From contig CAIKCI010000024.1 of the NCBI GenBank assembly GCA_903825895.1, forward strand, positions 1 through 64,000: a DNA stretch of 64,000 nucleotides. The letters are read 5' to 3'. Made by a program: the position numbers and the translations under genes. The DNA comes from an uncultured Actinomycetes bacterium (lineage in GTDB: Bacteria > Actinomycetota > Acidimicrobiia > Acidimicrobiales > RAAP-2). The notes below the pieces were generated by a model that was not told the origin of the DNA, ran no database searches, and worked only from the letters and a program-made list of their open reading frames with translations. Positions 8,028 to 16,278 of this stretch are shown here, one piece after another; within the stretch, counting starts at the first letter, position 1; every line of letters begins with the position of its first letter.

Positions 8028-8747
8028 CGCACTCACCTGTTGAAGACGCTCATCTCTCAACAACATCTCTCTCGTGTCATCGAGGTCACTGAGTACCTCA
8101 AGCTTCAGCGCACGGCATAAAAGTTCATCGGCCAAGGACGGGTTGCGGGCGAGAACGGGGCCGTGCAAGTAGGTTCCGATGACATTGCCGGCGTGAGCGC
8201 CTTCGATACGCTCTCCCGCTCCGTTCCCGATACCCTTCGAGACGTTGCCGAGCGGTTGGGCCTGGCCGAAGAGTTCAGTGACTCCTGCATGGTTCTCGAA
8301 ACCAGTCAACGTTGGCAATCCCAGGCCGCCTGATTCTTTTGGCGCAACTTCTACGAGGACCTCACCAACAGCACGACGACCAGAGCCCTTGGTCGTTCGC
8401 ACGTCAAGCAGCCCAACGCCGGGGTGGATTGCTCCTCCCGCATCGGGAAACGACTCGCCGACGATTTGGAATCCGGCGCAAACCGCAAAGACCTGCGCTC
8501 CTTGGTGCACTGCTGTTGCGAGCATGCCGTCGTCAAGCAACCGTTGCGCCGCCAAGACCTGCGGCCCATCCTCGCCGCCGCCAAGACAGTAAAGGTCTCC
8601 TTCGGGCAGCGGGGACTCGGAACGAGACATGGTCAAGGTGGCGTCGATCCCCCGCCATGCAGCTCGGCGCAACAGAACCTCGGCGTTGCCGCTGTCCCCA
8701 TACGTGCCAAGCAAGTCGGGATACACACAGACAATCCGCAGCGTCAT
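8016..8747 (-). CDS. gatD: Lipid II isoglutaminyl synthase, glutamine amidotransferase subunit GatD
   Basis: A 243-residue class I glutamine amidotransferase of the CobB/CobQ-like type. The nucleophile is C90 in FAVCAGFQ, the catalytic His is H195 in GTYLHGPVL, and LGGGEDGPQ forms the oxyanion region. GatD supplies ammonia to MurT, which amidates the alpha-carboxyl of D-Glu in lipid II. The murT gene lies immediately upstream with a 4-bp ATGA overlap, as usual for this pair. Length is normal for the family. Confidence 0.93.
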   Translation of the reverse strand: MTLRIVCVYPDLLGTYGDSGNAEVLLRRAAWRGIDATLTMSRSESPLPEGDLYCLGGGEDGPQVLAAQRLLDDGMLATAVHQGAQVFAVCAGFQIVGESFPDAGGAIHPGVGLLDVRTTKGSGRRAVGEVLVEVAPKESGGLGLPTLTGFENHAGVTELFGQAQPLGNVSKGIGNGAGERIEGAHAGNVIGTYLHGPVLARNPSLADELLCRALKLEVLSDLDDTREMLLRDERLQQVSALTR

Positions 8748-9970
8748 GGTGTCGCCTTTAACGCGTCTTGGAAGCAGGTGTAGTTCCCTATAAAGTCCAC
8801 TGACTCGTCAGCCTCTTGCTGAGCGCGCACAAGCGCATGGCCAAGGTCACCTTCGACAAAGTGAGGAACCTCGGCGTAGCGAAGACGGACCGAAAGATCT
8901 CGCCACCGGTCCCCCGTGGCGATGACCGTACGACCGGACAACAGCGAAAAGGGCACGTCAAAGAGCCACGAGGGATCTGCGCCATCGGCGGTGCGAGCGT
9001 TAATGCCAATGACAAGCGGGGCCGGGTTCGTAGCCACCAGATCCAACAGGGCCACCCATCCCGCTGGATTTTTCGCCAACATCATCCGAGTGACGATGCC
9101 ATCTTTCTCGCTTTGGTGGAACCGCCCCGCAACGTCGGACACCGACGCCAGAGCATCGGCTGCTTCTTGGAGGCCAACGCCGAGAACGTGAGCTCCCGCC
9201 ATCGCCATGAGCGCATTTGATCGATTGAACGCTCCCGGAAGACGCAGCGTCAGCCCGACCGTTCCGTCGGGCGAAACCACCTTGTCTTCGTTCAAAGACC
9301 AAGACGGCGTCGGCCGGGCGAAGGAACACTCCACACACCGCCACGAATTATTCTCGCCGAACACAATTGGGCCCTGACACAGTGGGCATCCGGTGGCGTC
9401 ATCCTTCCAGACCAGGCCACCCGCTACCCACACAACCTTGCCCGCGTCCCGAGCGGCCATAACGACCAATGGGTCATCTGCGTTCGCAACGACCGTGGCC
9501 GACGAGCGAGAGAGCGCTTCGCTCCACCTCTGTGCGAGCATCCGGACTTCACTCATGCGATCGAGTTGGTCGCGCGAAAGATTCAAGAGGATAATCACGT
9601 CGGGCTTGGCCTCTTTGATGGTGCCGCCGAGATATCCTTCGTCGGTTTCCAGCACCGCTATGGGTGCTCTTCGGCGAGCTGCGAGTGCGGCGGCGTGGCC
9701 TGCGGGCATGTTCGATCCTGTGAAGTTTGACGCCACGACCTTGCCGCCCGTGCTCATCGCTGCCGTCAAGAGGGCGGTGGTGGTGGTCTTTCCGTTGGTC
9801 CCGCTGACGAGAGCCACGGATTTCCCCTCGCAGAGCTGGCCAACGAGGCCTGCATGGATCTTGAGACCCACCCGGCCGCCAGCCACCGTTCCGCTTCCTC
9901 GACCCAGGCGCCGCGAAACCCCATTCACGAGACCCACTGAGAACGTCGCACACAGGGTTCGCAAGGCCAT
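8744..9970 (-). CDS. murT: Lipid II isoglutaminyl synthase, Mur ligase-like subunit MurT
   Basis: A 408-residue Mur-ligase-like ATPase. The P-loop is SGTNGKTTTT at about 57-66. The central region contains NLSRDQLDRMSE and a four-cysteine zinc ribbon (CPLCQG ... CVECS), which is diagnostic of MurT rather than ordinary Mur ligases. The C-terminal DUF1727 domain follows. With GatD it converts D-iGlu to D-iGln in lipid II at the cytoplasmic face. murT is the first gene of the pair and starts 228 bp from the divergent lysR gene. Confidence 0.93.
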   Translation of the reverse strand: MALRTLCATFSVGLVNGVSRRLGRGSGTVAGGRVGLKIHAGLVGQLCEGKSVALVSGTNGKTTTTALLTAAMSTGGKVVASNFTGSNMPAGHAAALAARRRAPIAVLETDEGYLGGTIKEAKPDVIILLNLSRDQLDRMSEVRMLAQRWSEALSRSSATVVANADDPLVVMAARDAGKVVWVAGGLVWKDDATGCPLCQGPIVFGENNSWRCVECSFARPTPSWSLNEDKVVSPDGTVGLTLRLPGAFNRSNALMAMAGAHVLGVGLQEAADALASVSDVAGRFHQSEKDGIVTRMMLAKNPAGWVALLDLVATNPAPLVIGINARTADGADPSWLFDVPFSLLSGRTVIATGDRWRDLSVRLRYAEVPHFVEGDLGHALVRAQQEADESVDFIGNYTCFQDALKATP

Positions 9971-10033
9971 GGCTCTAACCTACCGGCGGGACCTAGGGGA
10001 AGAGAAGATCACAGCAATTTATGCCCAGAAAGC

Positions 10034-10071
10034 AGTAAAGGGACCGCCGGGGGGGTGGCGATCCCTTTACT
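10034..10071. promoter_or_regulatory. Long imperfect hairpin or operator between murT and lysR
   Basis: AGTAAAGGGA at 10034-10043 is perfectly complementary to TCCCTTTACT at 10062-10071, and CGCC (10045-10048) can pair inside with GGCG (10057-10060), leaving an 8-nt G-rich loop. It sits 63 bp upstream of murT and about 125 bp upstream of lysR, both divergent, so it is not in a normal terminator position. It may be a protein-binding palindrome or an RNA leader structure for either gene. Confidence 0.5.
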
Positions 10072-10109
10072 AAAATCCGCTGCGCATCAAGGAGGGGGGT
10101 CCTGTCGCT

Positions 10110-10208
10110 GTGCGGTATGAATCCATTATGTGGGACAGCAACCTATCATGCAAGCCGTTTAGGGTGATACTCTGTATCTGTATTAGAGATAGGAAGAAAT
10201 GGACCTAA
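10110..10208 (+). CDS. Possible 32-codon leader ORF coupled to lysR
   Basis: A GTG at 10110 sits 10 nt after a strong Shine-Dalgarno-like stretch (AAGGAGGGGGG, 10089-10099). The frame stays open for 32 codons (product begins VRYESIMWDSNL and ends RDRKKWT) and stops at 10206-10208, 10 nt inside lysR. Strong ribosome-binding site plus overlap suggests a leader peptide coupling translation to lysR. The peptide resembles nothing I know, and the ORF could arise by chance. Confidence 0.35.
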   Translation: MRYESIMWDSNLSCKPFRVILCICIRDRKKWT

Positions 10209-11179
10209 AACAACTCGAAGCAGTGTTAGCGATCGCTGACCACGGGAGTTTTTCTGCTGCCGCCAATGCCCTGGGTACGGTGCAATCGAACGTCTCTGGT
10301 CGAGTTGCCCGCCTTGAACGAGAACTCGACGCCACCTTGATCGATCGCTCAACCGGAGCCCTTACTGAAGAAGGCCGAATCGTAGCGACCCGGGCTCGCC
10401 GAGTTCTCGGAGAGCTGGAATCTATTCTGGATGACGTCGTTGCCACCAGGTCGGACGTAACCGGTGTCGTACGTATCGGCATGATCGGCACCACGGGACG
10501 ATGGTTTATCCCCCGTCTCGTTGCGACCCTCGAGGAGCGCCATCCTCGAATTCGACTCTTCATTACGGAGGGAACCACCACCATTCTCGAACCCCAGCTT
10601 CTCTCGGGACACCTTGAGATGGCGGTCGTGACGGTACCCATCGACACCGACGAGTTGCTTGCTGAGCCCTTATTTGAGGAGGATCTCCGCCTTGTGCTGC
10701 CCAACGAGCATCCCTTGGCAGTGGCCTATGGACACCGTGGCGAGCCCACTCCCCTGAGCGCCTTACGTGATCTACCGCTGCTCCTCCCTCTTGAAGGCAC
10801 CTCGCTGCGCGAGAAAATCACCGACACCCTTGCCCCAGCCGGCATTACGCCCCAGCCTCTGATTGAACTCGACGGCCTGCGAACCCTTGCATCCTTGGTC
10901 TTCGATGGCTACGGCCCCGCGATCCTCCCCTCCATTGCTGTTCCTGATCACCTACGTAACCAGTTCACTCTCTTGACGCTTGAGGGATTTCCCCGACGCC
11001 AAGTTGGACTGGTCTCTCGTCGACACGGACTCCCCTCCGCCCCGTCACGAGCCGTGAAAGAGATCGTCCTCAGTATCGCGGCAGACGTCGAGCACTTGCC
11101 AGACGGTTTGCACCCCGTCGGGAGTGTGGCCAGTGCTGCGTATCAGGACGCGGGAGCCCTTCGGAGCCCCATCGCGTAA
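10199..11179 (+). CDS. LysR-family transcriptional regulator
   Basis: A 326-residue LTTR. The N-terminal winged helix-turn-helix is clear (MDLKQLEAVLAIADHGSFSA, then AAANALGTVQSNVSGRVARLE at about 21-41). The C-terminal periplasmic-binding-like effector domain begins near residue 90 (VVRIGMIGTTGRWFIPRLV) and includes LRLVLPNEHPLA. AGGAAG lies just upstream of the ATG. The short intergenic distance to the glycosylase gene (9 bp) suggests cotranscription. No obvious metabolic target adjoins it apart from the divergent murT/gatD pair, which it might control. Confidence 0.9.
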   Translation: MDLKQLEAVLAIADHGSFSAAANALGTVQSNVSGRVARLERELDATLIDRSTGALTEEGRIVATRARRVLGELESILDDVVATRSDVTGVVRIGMIGTTGRWFIPRLVATLEERHPRIRLFITEGTTTILEPQLLSGHLEMAVVTVPIDTDELLAEPLFEEDLRLVLPNEHPLAVAYGHRGEPTPLSALRDLPLLLPLEGTSLREKITDTLAPAGITPQPLIELDGLRTLASLVFDGYGPAILPSIAVPDHLRNQFTLLTLEGFPRRQVGLVSRRHGLPSAPSRAVKEIVLSIAADVEHLPDGLHPVGSVASAAYQDAGALRSPIA

Positions 11180-11188
11180 GTTCATTTC

Positions 11189-11836
11189 GTGGCACCTTCT
11201 CTCCGACCCAGCGAGATCGCAGATTTTCTTTCCTCCCAAGACCCTCGATTGGCTTCCCTCATCACCATCGTCGGGCCGCCCCCACTTCGCCGCGCCATAC
11301 CCACCTCTCAGCGCTTTGAGCGCCTCGCCACCGCGATTCTCCACCAACAACTCGCCGGAGCAGCAGCCGCTACCATCACGCAACGAGTAGTGACGGCCCT
11401 TGGCGGGGCCATCACCCCCGAGGTTCTCCTCGCTACTCCAGAGGGAGTACTTCGTTCTTGTGGAGTTTCTGGAGCCAAAGAAGCGGCATTGCGAGACTTA
11501 GCGCTCCACGTCGACGATGGACGCCTCCGCCTTGAAAAGGCGAGCCAACTCGATGACGCCGACGTCATCGCTCAGCTCTCTGCGGTGCGCGGCATAGGTC
11601 GGTGGACTGCAGAGATGTTCCTCATGGGCCCTCTCGGGCGCCACGATGTCTGGCCCACTGGCGACTTGGGCGTACGCAGTGGCTTTCGCCTCATCACCAA
11701 CAAGCGAAATGACATCACGCCCAAAGGTCTCGAATCCTTAGGTGATCCCTTTCGCCCCTATCGCAGCGCCCTCGCTTGGTACTGCTGGCAAGCGGTGGAT
11801 GTCGCTCGGGCCAATGGAGGACGCTTGCCGAAGTAA
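11189..11836 (+). CDS. DNA-3-methyladenine glycosylase, AlkA-like (HhH-GPD family)
   Basis: A 215-residue base-excision glycosylase starting at GTG 11189. The helix-hairpin-helix is AVRGIGRWTA at about 132-141, and the catalytic Asp is D159 in PTGDLGVRSGF. QRFERLATAILHQQLAG is the expected N-terminal signature. It lacks the N-terminal beta domain of E. coli AlkA (282 residues), which suits the shorter bacterial type. It removes alkylated purines from DNA. The ORF ends 9 bp before the M20 peptidase. Confidence 0.9.
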   Translation: MAPSLRPSEIADFLSSQDPRLASLITIVGPPPLRRAIPTSQRFERLATAILHQQLAGAAAATITQRVVTALGGAITPEVLLATPEGVLRSCGVSGAKEAALRDLALHVDDGRLRLEKASQLDDADVIAQLSAVRGIGRWTAEMFLMGPLGRHDVWPTGDLGVRSGFRLITNKRNDITPKGLESLGDPFRPYRSALAWYCWQAVDVARANGGRLPK

Positions 11837-11845
11837 GTTCTGGAC

Positions 11846-13273
11846 ATGGCCTTGCGTGACACCGTTGAGAAAACGTTCCTCGACGATGCGCTTCCAGCGT
11901 TGAGTGAGTACGTCACCATCCCCTGCCTTTCGCCCGCCTTTGATGAAGCCTGGGAACACCACAACGCCATCGAAAACGCCATAGAATATTTCGCTGCGTG
12001 GGCAGGCACACGTGACATTCCCGGTCTTCACGTCTCCATCTCTCGACTCTCCAACAAGACGCCGATTTTGCTTATCTCGATTCCTGCACAAGGAAATGGG
12101 GTCGGCAAAACCCTTCTCTACGGTCATCTCGATAAACAGCCACCTTTAGGTAAGTGGAGCGACGGCCTTGACCCTTATATTCCGGTCCTTCGTGATGACC
12201 GACTCTTTGGTCGTGGCACCGGTGATGACGGCTACGCAATGTTTTCTGCCCTGATTGCTATCGAGACGATGGCCCAGTCCGGTCGCTCGTACGGCGAGTG
12301 CGTCATCCTCATTGAGGCCAGCGAAGAAAGTGGAAGCCCCGACCTCGATGCCCATCTCGATGCAGAAGGTCATGTTCTCGATGGTATTGACTTTGTTGTC
12401 TGTCTGGATTCGGGGGCGTTGAGTTACGACCGCCTTTGGATGACAACATCGTTGCGTGGAAATATCGTGGCGATTGTCCGCGTCGACGTCCTCGAACGAG
12501 GTGTCCACTCCGGCGAGGCAGGTGGCGTCGTGCCGTCGTCCTTTCGGGTCTTGCGTCAACTTCTTGATCGAGTTGAGGACGCATCGAGCGGCGAGATTCT
12601 CATCGATGCGCTCTGCGCTCGACCTCCCGCCCACGCGCTAAGCCAAGCTGCGATACTTTCACGAGAAATGAACGACCCATTGAGTCGCCATTTCCCCACC
12701 GTTCCTGGTCTGCAACTCATGGGCCGAGACGGTGCGGATCATTTGATTCGCCAATCATGGAGTGCCTCACTTTCGGTGACGGGTATCGAAGGTATCCCTT
12801 CAATCGCTGAGGGCGGCAATGTCCTGCGCTCTTCCACCACAGCGAAACTCTCAGTGAGATTGCCCCCAACGGTCAACGCCGAGCACGCTCAAAACGTTTT
12901 GGTCCGAGTGCTCGAATCTGATCCGCCGTCAAACGCCACCATTACCGTCAAGACTGAGCAAGCCGCTCAAGGATGGCTCGCCCCTGAACCAGCGGCCTGG
13001 CTGGGCGATGCCCTCGAGGAAGGTTCCATGTTGGGATTTGGCCATGGCCACGGCTCCTTAGGAGAGGGCGGGTCGATTCCATTCCTCGCCACCCTCGGGC
13101 AACGCTTTCCTGATGCTCAATTCCTCGCCACCGGCGTCCTCGGCCCTGATTCGAACGCTCACGGTATCGATGAATCCCTCCATCTTCCCGCTGCGATTGG
13201 CATCACGACCGCGCTGGTCCACATTCTTCACGCCCACGGCAATCGCGAGATGAGCCAGGGTTCCGACGCCTAA
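11846..13273 (+). CDS. M20-family metallopeptidase (dipeptidase/carboxypeptidase type)
   Basis: A 475-residue zinc peptidase of the M20 family. Metal-binding and catalytic motifs are visible in order: YGHLDKQP at about 92-99, GRGTGDDGYA at about 119-128, and EASEESGSPDL at about 153-163. The lid dimerisation domain occupies the middle (RGVHSGEAGG). The C-terminal half returns to the catalytic domain, ending with DSNAHGIDE. Similar proteins hydrolyse dipeptides or N-acyl amino acids in the cytoplasm. Substrate cannot be assigned. It is the last of a lysR-alkA-M20 plus-strand run. Confidence 0.88.
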   Translation: MALRDTVEKTFLDDALPALSEYVTIPCLSPAFDEAWEHHNAIENAIEYFAAWAGTRDIPGLHVSISRLSNKTPILLISIPAQGNGVGKTLLYGHLDKQPPLGKWSDGLDPYIPVLRDDRLFGRGTGDDGYAMFSALIAIETMAQSGRSYGECVILIEASEESGSPDLDAHLDAEGHVLDGIDFVVCLDSGALSYDRLWMTTSLRGNIVAIVRVDVLERGVHSGEAGGVVPSSFRVLRQLLDRVEDASSGEILIDALCARPPAHALSQAAILSREMNDPLSRHFPTVPGLQLMGRDGADHLIRQSWSASLSVTGIEGIPSIAEGGNVLRSSTTAKLSVRLPPTVNAEHAQNVLVRVLESDPPSNATITVKTEQAAQGWLAPEPAAWLGDALEEGSMLGFGHGHGSLGEGGSIPFLATLGQRFPDAQFLATGVLGPDSNAHGIDESLHLPAAIGITTALVHILHAHGNREMSQGSDA

Positions 13274-13352
13274 AGTGGGGCTCAAGAGGCAACACTTCAC
13301 CTCAGAGCAACAATCACGTTCTTCAACAGATAGCGATGACAAGGAGCCTTCC

Positions 13353-13964
13353 ATGACCAATGAGCGAAACGTAGTGAAGATTTGGCTCGACCCTCTCTGT
13401 CCGTGGGCCTATCTCGCCTCGAGATGGATTCGTGAAGTGGAGAGCGTCCGTCCCATTGAGGCTGATTTCAACGTCATGTCGCTTGCTGTTCTCAATGAAG
13501 GGCGCGATCTTCCAGAGACCTATATCGAACTCATGAAGCGAGCATGGGGACCAGTGCGCGTCCTCATGGCAGCCCAAGCCACGCTGGGCCACGAGAGTGT
13601 TCGTCCTCTCTATATCGCCATGGCTGATCGTATCCATCCGACCGATCGCAAAGACTACGACGCCGTGATCGTCGAAGCGCTTGCTGAGCTTGACTACGAC
13701 CCAGCGCTCGCTGAAGCAGCAGCATCAAACGCCTTCGACGATGCACTCCGTGCGTCACATCATGAAGGGATGGATCCTGTAGGCATGGATGTAGGAACCC
13801 CTGTCGTTCACGTTGGTGACATTGCCTTCTTTGGACCTGTAATTACCCCAGCCCCAAAGGGTGAAGCCGCAGGGAAGCTCTACGATGGCTTGCTGCTCGT
13901 TGCAGGAACGCCTGGTTTCTACGAGCTCAAGCGCACTCGAGAAGTTCGCCCGTCATTCGAGTAA
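13353..13964 (+). CDS. Rv2466c-type DsbA-fold oxidoreductase (mycothiol-linked) with a CPWA active site
   Basis: A 203-residue protein; the start at ATG 13353 is chosen because AAGGAG lies 7 nt upstream (the frame is open further up to 13275). From memory it closely resembles M. tuberculosis Rv2466c, a mycothiol-dependent nitroreductase: WLDPLCPWAYLASRWI, FNVMSLAVLNEGRDLPE, RAWGPVRVLMAA and SHHEGMDPVGMDVGTP are recognisable. The active site is C16-P-W-A19 instead of CPWC, so the resolving cysteine is missing. Family members reduce oxidants or prodrugs with mycothiol. A monothiol version could still act through mixed disulfides with mycothiol. The next gene follows after 11 bp. Confidence 0.85.
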   Translation: MTNERNVVKIWLDPLCPWAYLASRWIREVESVRPIEADFNVMSLAVLNEGRDLPETYIELMKRAWGPVRVLMAAQATLGHESVRPLYIAMADRIHPTDRKDYDAVIVEALAELDYDPALAEAAASNAFDDALRASHHEGMDPVGMDVGTPVVHVGDIAFFGPVITPAPKGEAAGKLYDGLLLVAGTPGFYELKRTREVRPSFE

Positions 13965-13975
13965 GGAGATCAGCA

Positions 13976-14686
13976 ATGGAAATGCGTTCACTCGTCAATA
14001 CGCACGGCACAATGAAAATCGCTGACGCTCGTCCAACGGGCAAGCCAAAAGGTGCCATTATCGTCCTCCAAGAGGCCTTCGGGCTCACCGACCACATCAT
14101 CGGCCTCACCGACCGTTTCGCTGATGCGGGCTTTCGAGCAGTCGCACCTGAACTTTTTCATCGGGCGGCCGATGAAGCATTTTCATACGACAACTTCGAA
14201 CCCATCATGCCGGTGATTCAGTCCATGACGGCGGCCGAAGTTTCGGCGGATCTTGATGCGACGATTGCCTACCTCAATGACGAGGGCTTCGGCGAAGGTT
14301 CCATCGGCACGGTGGGCTTTTGCATGGGTGGTTCTCTGAGTCTTTTCGCCGGAACGCGACCTGGCATCGCCGCCGCCGCGACGTTCTATGGCGGCGGTGT
14401 GGCCACGGGACGATTTGGCCTTCTCTCGCTCGTTGAGTTGGCGCCATCACTTCGCTGCCCCTGGCTCGGCCTCTACGGCGATCTCGACGTTTCTATTCCC
14501 GTCGAGGAGGTAGAAGCTCTCCGTGTCGCTGCATCGTCAGCGCCAGTGACGACAGAAATTATCCGCTACCCCAACGCTGGCCACGGGTTCCACTGCAACG
14601 ACCGACCAGACCACTTCAACGCCGAGGCATCCGCTGATGCCTGGAATCGAACGGTGCAGTTCTTCGAAGAAAATCTCGAGCGCTAA
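13976..14686 (+). CDS. Dienelactone hydrolase-family alpha/beta hydrolase
   Basis: A 236-residue DLH-family hydrolase with AAGGAG just before the ATG. The cysteine nucleophile is C116 in GFCMGGS, the acid lies in YGDLDVSIP, and the catalytic His in AGHGFHCNDR. LQEAFGLTDHI near residue 31 is also typical. Classical members open dienelactones in aromatic degradation, but the family is broad and no aromatic pathway genes are nearby. It follows the Rv2466c-type gene closely and overlaps the convergent acyl-CoA dehydrogenase by 4 bp. Confidence 0.88.
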   Translation: MEMRSLVNTHGTMKIADARPTGKPKGAIIVLQEAFGLTDHIIGLTDRFADAGFRAVAPELFHRAADEAFSYDNFEPIMPVIQSMTAAEVSADLDATIAYLNDEGFGEGSIGTVGFCMGGSLSLFAGTRPGIAAAATFYGGGVATGRFGLLSLVELAPSLRCPWLGLYGDLDVSIPVEEVEALRVAASSAPVTTEIIRYPNAGHGFHCNDRPDHFNAEASADAWNRTVQFFEENLER

Positions 14687-15900
14687 CTCCTTGGTACGTC
14701 TTTCCAGGCGATACCTTTGTCGTTGCGCACATCGCCGGGAAGTCCCAAAACTCGCTCGGCCAAGATATTGCGCATGATGAGGCTGGTGCCACCTTCTATG
14801 GAGTTGGCTTGCACGCGGATGAATGACTTTTGAAGATCGGCTGTTCCTTGGCTTGCATAGACAGGCCGAACTAACGGGTAGTCAGAGTTATAGAGCATTC
14901 CCTCAGGACCCAAAAGATCGACCGCCAACTCGTAGATCTTTTGATTAAGTTCGGCATACGCCAACTTCGCCACCGACCCCTCGGGGCCCGGCGTCCCGCC
15001 CTTGCGAGACAGCGATGCTCTCATATTCGTCAGGCGCGTCGCTTCGTTCTCCACCCACAAGGTCATCACGCGGTCTCTTGCCACCATCGCTTCAGGTGAT
15101 CGTGAACCGTCGAAGCGATTTTTGAACGCATCAATGGCGTGACTGATTGGACCGGATCCACGAGGAGGCGTCTGCCCTCCGATTGAGACGCGCTCATTCA
15201 TCAAGGTGGTGATCCCAACGGACCAGCCATTGCCGACATCGCCGAGACGGTCGCTTTCAGGGACGCGTACGTCGGTAAAGAAGCATTCATTGAACTCTGC
15301 TTCACCCGTCGCTTGGTAGAGCGGACGGACCTCTACTCCTGGTGCGTGCATGTCAACTAAAAACGCTGTGATCCCTCGGTGTTTTGGCTGATCAGCGTCT
15401 GTCCGAGCCAGGATCAGACCGTAGCGAGCGAGGTGTGCCAGTGTGGTCCACACCTTTTGGCCATTCAAAATCCATTCGTCGCCGTCGCGCACTGCCCGGG
15501 TGGCCAATCCAGCGACGTCTGAACCAGCACCAGGTTCACTAAAAAGTTGACACCAAATCTCCTCACCGGTAAAGAGAGAACGGAGATACTTGGCCTTTTG
15601 CTTTTCGGTGCCATGGACGTTGATGGTGGGCGCGCACATGCCGTGGCCGATGATGTTATGCATCGCTGCATTGGGAGCACCCGCTTTATCCAAACGTCGG
15701 GTGACATGGCCGGTCAGCGAAGGGCTGCCATTCAGGCCACCGTGACCTCTGTCGAAGTGCACCCAGCCCAGCCCTCGGTCAAACTGCTCGCCAAGGAATA
15801 TCTTGGGATCAGTGGAGGCTGGCGGAAACGATGCCAACAGTTCGTCGACCATTTCGTCGATTTCCTCGAGTGACACTTCACTCGTCGCCAAATCCGTCAT
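14683..15900 (-). CDS. Acyl-CoA dehydrogenase
   Basis: A 405-residue flavoprotein. I start at ATG 15900 because GGAGGGGAG precedes it; an open frame extends 13 codons further. ACAD signatures include CQLFSEPGAGSDVAGLATRA (about residues 125-144), LNGQKVWTTLAHLA and GGTSLIMRNILAERVLGLP near the C-terminus. The family oxidises acyl-CoA to 2-enoyl-CoA using FAD and an electron-transfer flavoprotein. This subclass, with long N-terminal sequence, is common in actinobacteria and often acts on steroid or branched substrates; substrate here is unknown. It stands alone. Confidence 0.9.
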   Translation of the reverse strand: MTDLATSEVSLEEIDEMVDELLASFPPASTDPKIFLGEQFDRGLGWVHFDRGHGGLNGSPSLTGHVTRRLDKAGAPNAAMHNIIGHGMCAPTINVHGTEKQKAKYLRSLFTGEEIWCQLFSEPGAGSDVAGLATRAVRDGDEWILNGQKVWTTLAHLARYGLILARTDADQPKHRGITAFLVDMHAPGVEVRPLYQATGEAEFNECFFTDVRVPESDRLGDVGNGWSVGITTLMNERVSIGGQTPPRGSGPISHAIDAFKNRFDGSRSPEAMVARDRVMTLWVENEATRLTNMRASLSRKGGTPGPEGSVAKLAYAELNQKIYELAVDLLGPEGMLYNSDYPLVRPVYASQGTADLQKSFIRVQANSIEGGTSLIMRNILAERVLGLPGDVRNDKGIAWKDVPRS

Positions 15901-15993
15901 TTGTCGCTCCCCTCCACCACCGATAGTCCTGTCGTACACGTCATCCTAGAAGAATGAGGGCAGGCAATGCGAGGAGGTCTCGATCCGACTACT

Positions 15994-16254
15994 TCAGTCA
16001 ATCATCAAGAGTTCACGCAACTCTTCTTGGCGGACTTCGAAGTCCTCCAAAGAAAGTCGTCCATCAGCCAGATCCTGGTGAATCTTGGCCAATTCAAGCA
16101 AGATCTTCTCTTGGTCCACGATCGGCGCTGGCTCAGTGGACTCCTCAGGAACTTCGCTCTTGCGAGCTTCACGCTTGTCTAGCTTGTCCTTGGCGCGAGA
16201 CTTCTTTTCTTGCTCACGTTGCATCTTCCCAAAGGTTGATCGAGATTTAGCCAT
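15994..16254 (-). CDS. Small highly charged protein linked to the cold-shock helicase
   Basis: An 86-residue protein with AAGGGAG before its ATG. The N-terminal half is very basic and helical (MAKSRSTFGKMQREQEKKSR, then AKDKLDKREARK). The second half is acidic and ends in a predicted coiled helix (ILLELAKIHQDLADGRLSLE). Similar small lysine-rich proteins sit beside cold-shock genes in other bacteria. It lies 24 bp downstream of the DEAD-box/CSD gene and is probably cotranscribed with it. An RNA-chaperone or ribosome-associated partner role is a guess. Confidence 0.75.
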   Translation of the reverse strand: MAKSRSTFGKMQREQEKKSRAKDKLDKREARKSEVPEESTEPAPIVDQEKILLELAKIHQDLADGRLSLEDFEVRQEELRELLMID

Positions 16255-16278
16255 TGTTCGCTCCCTTCGTTATGCCGC

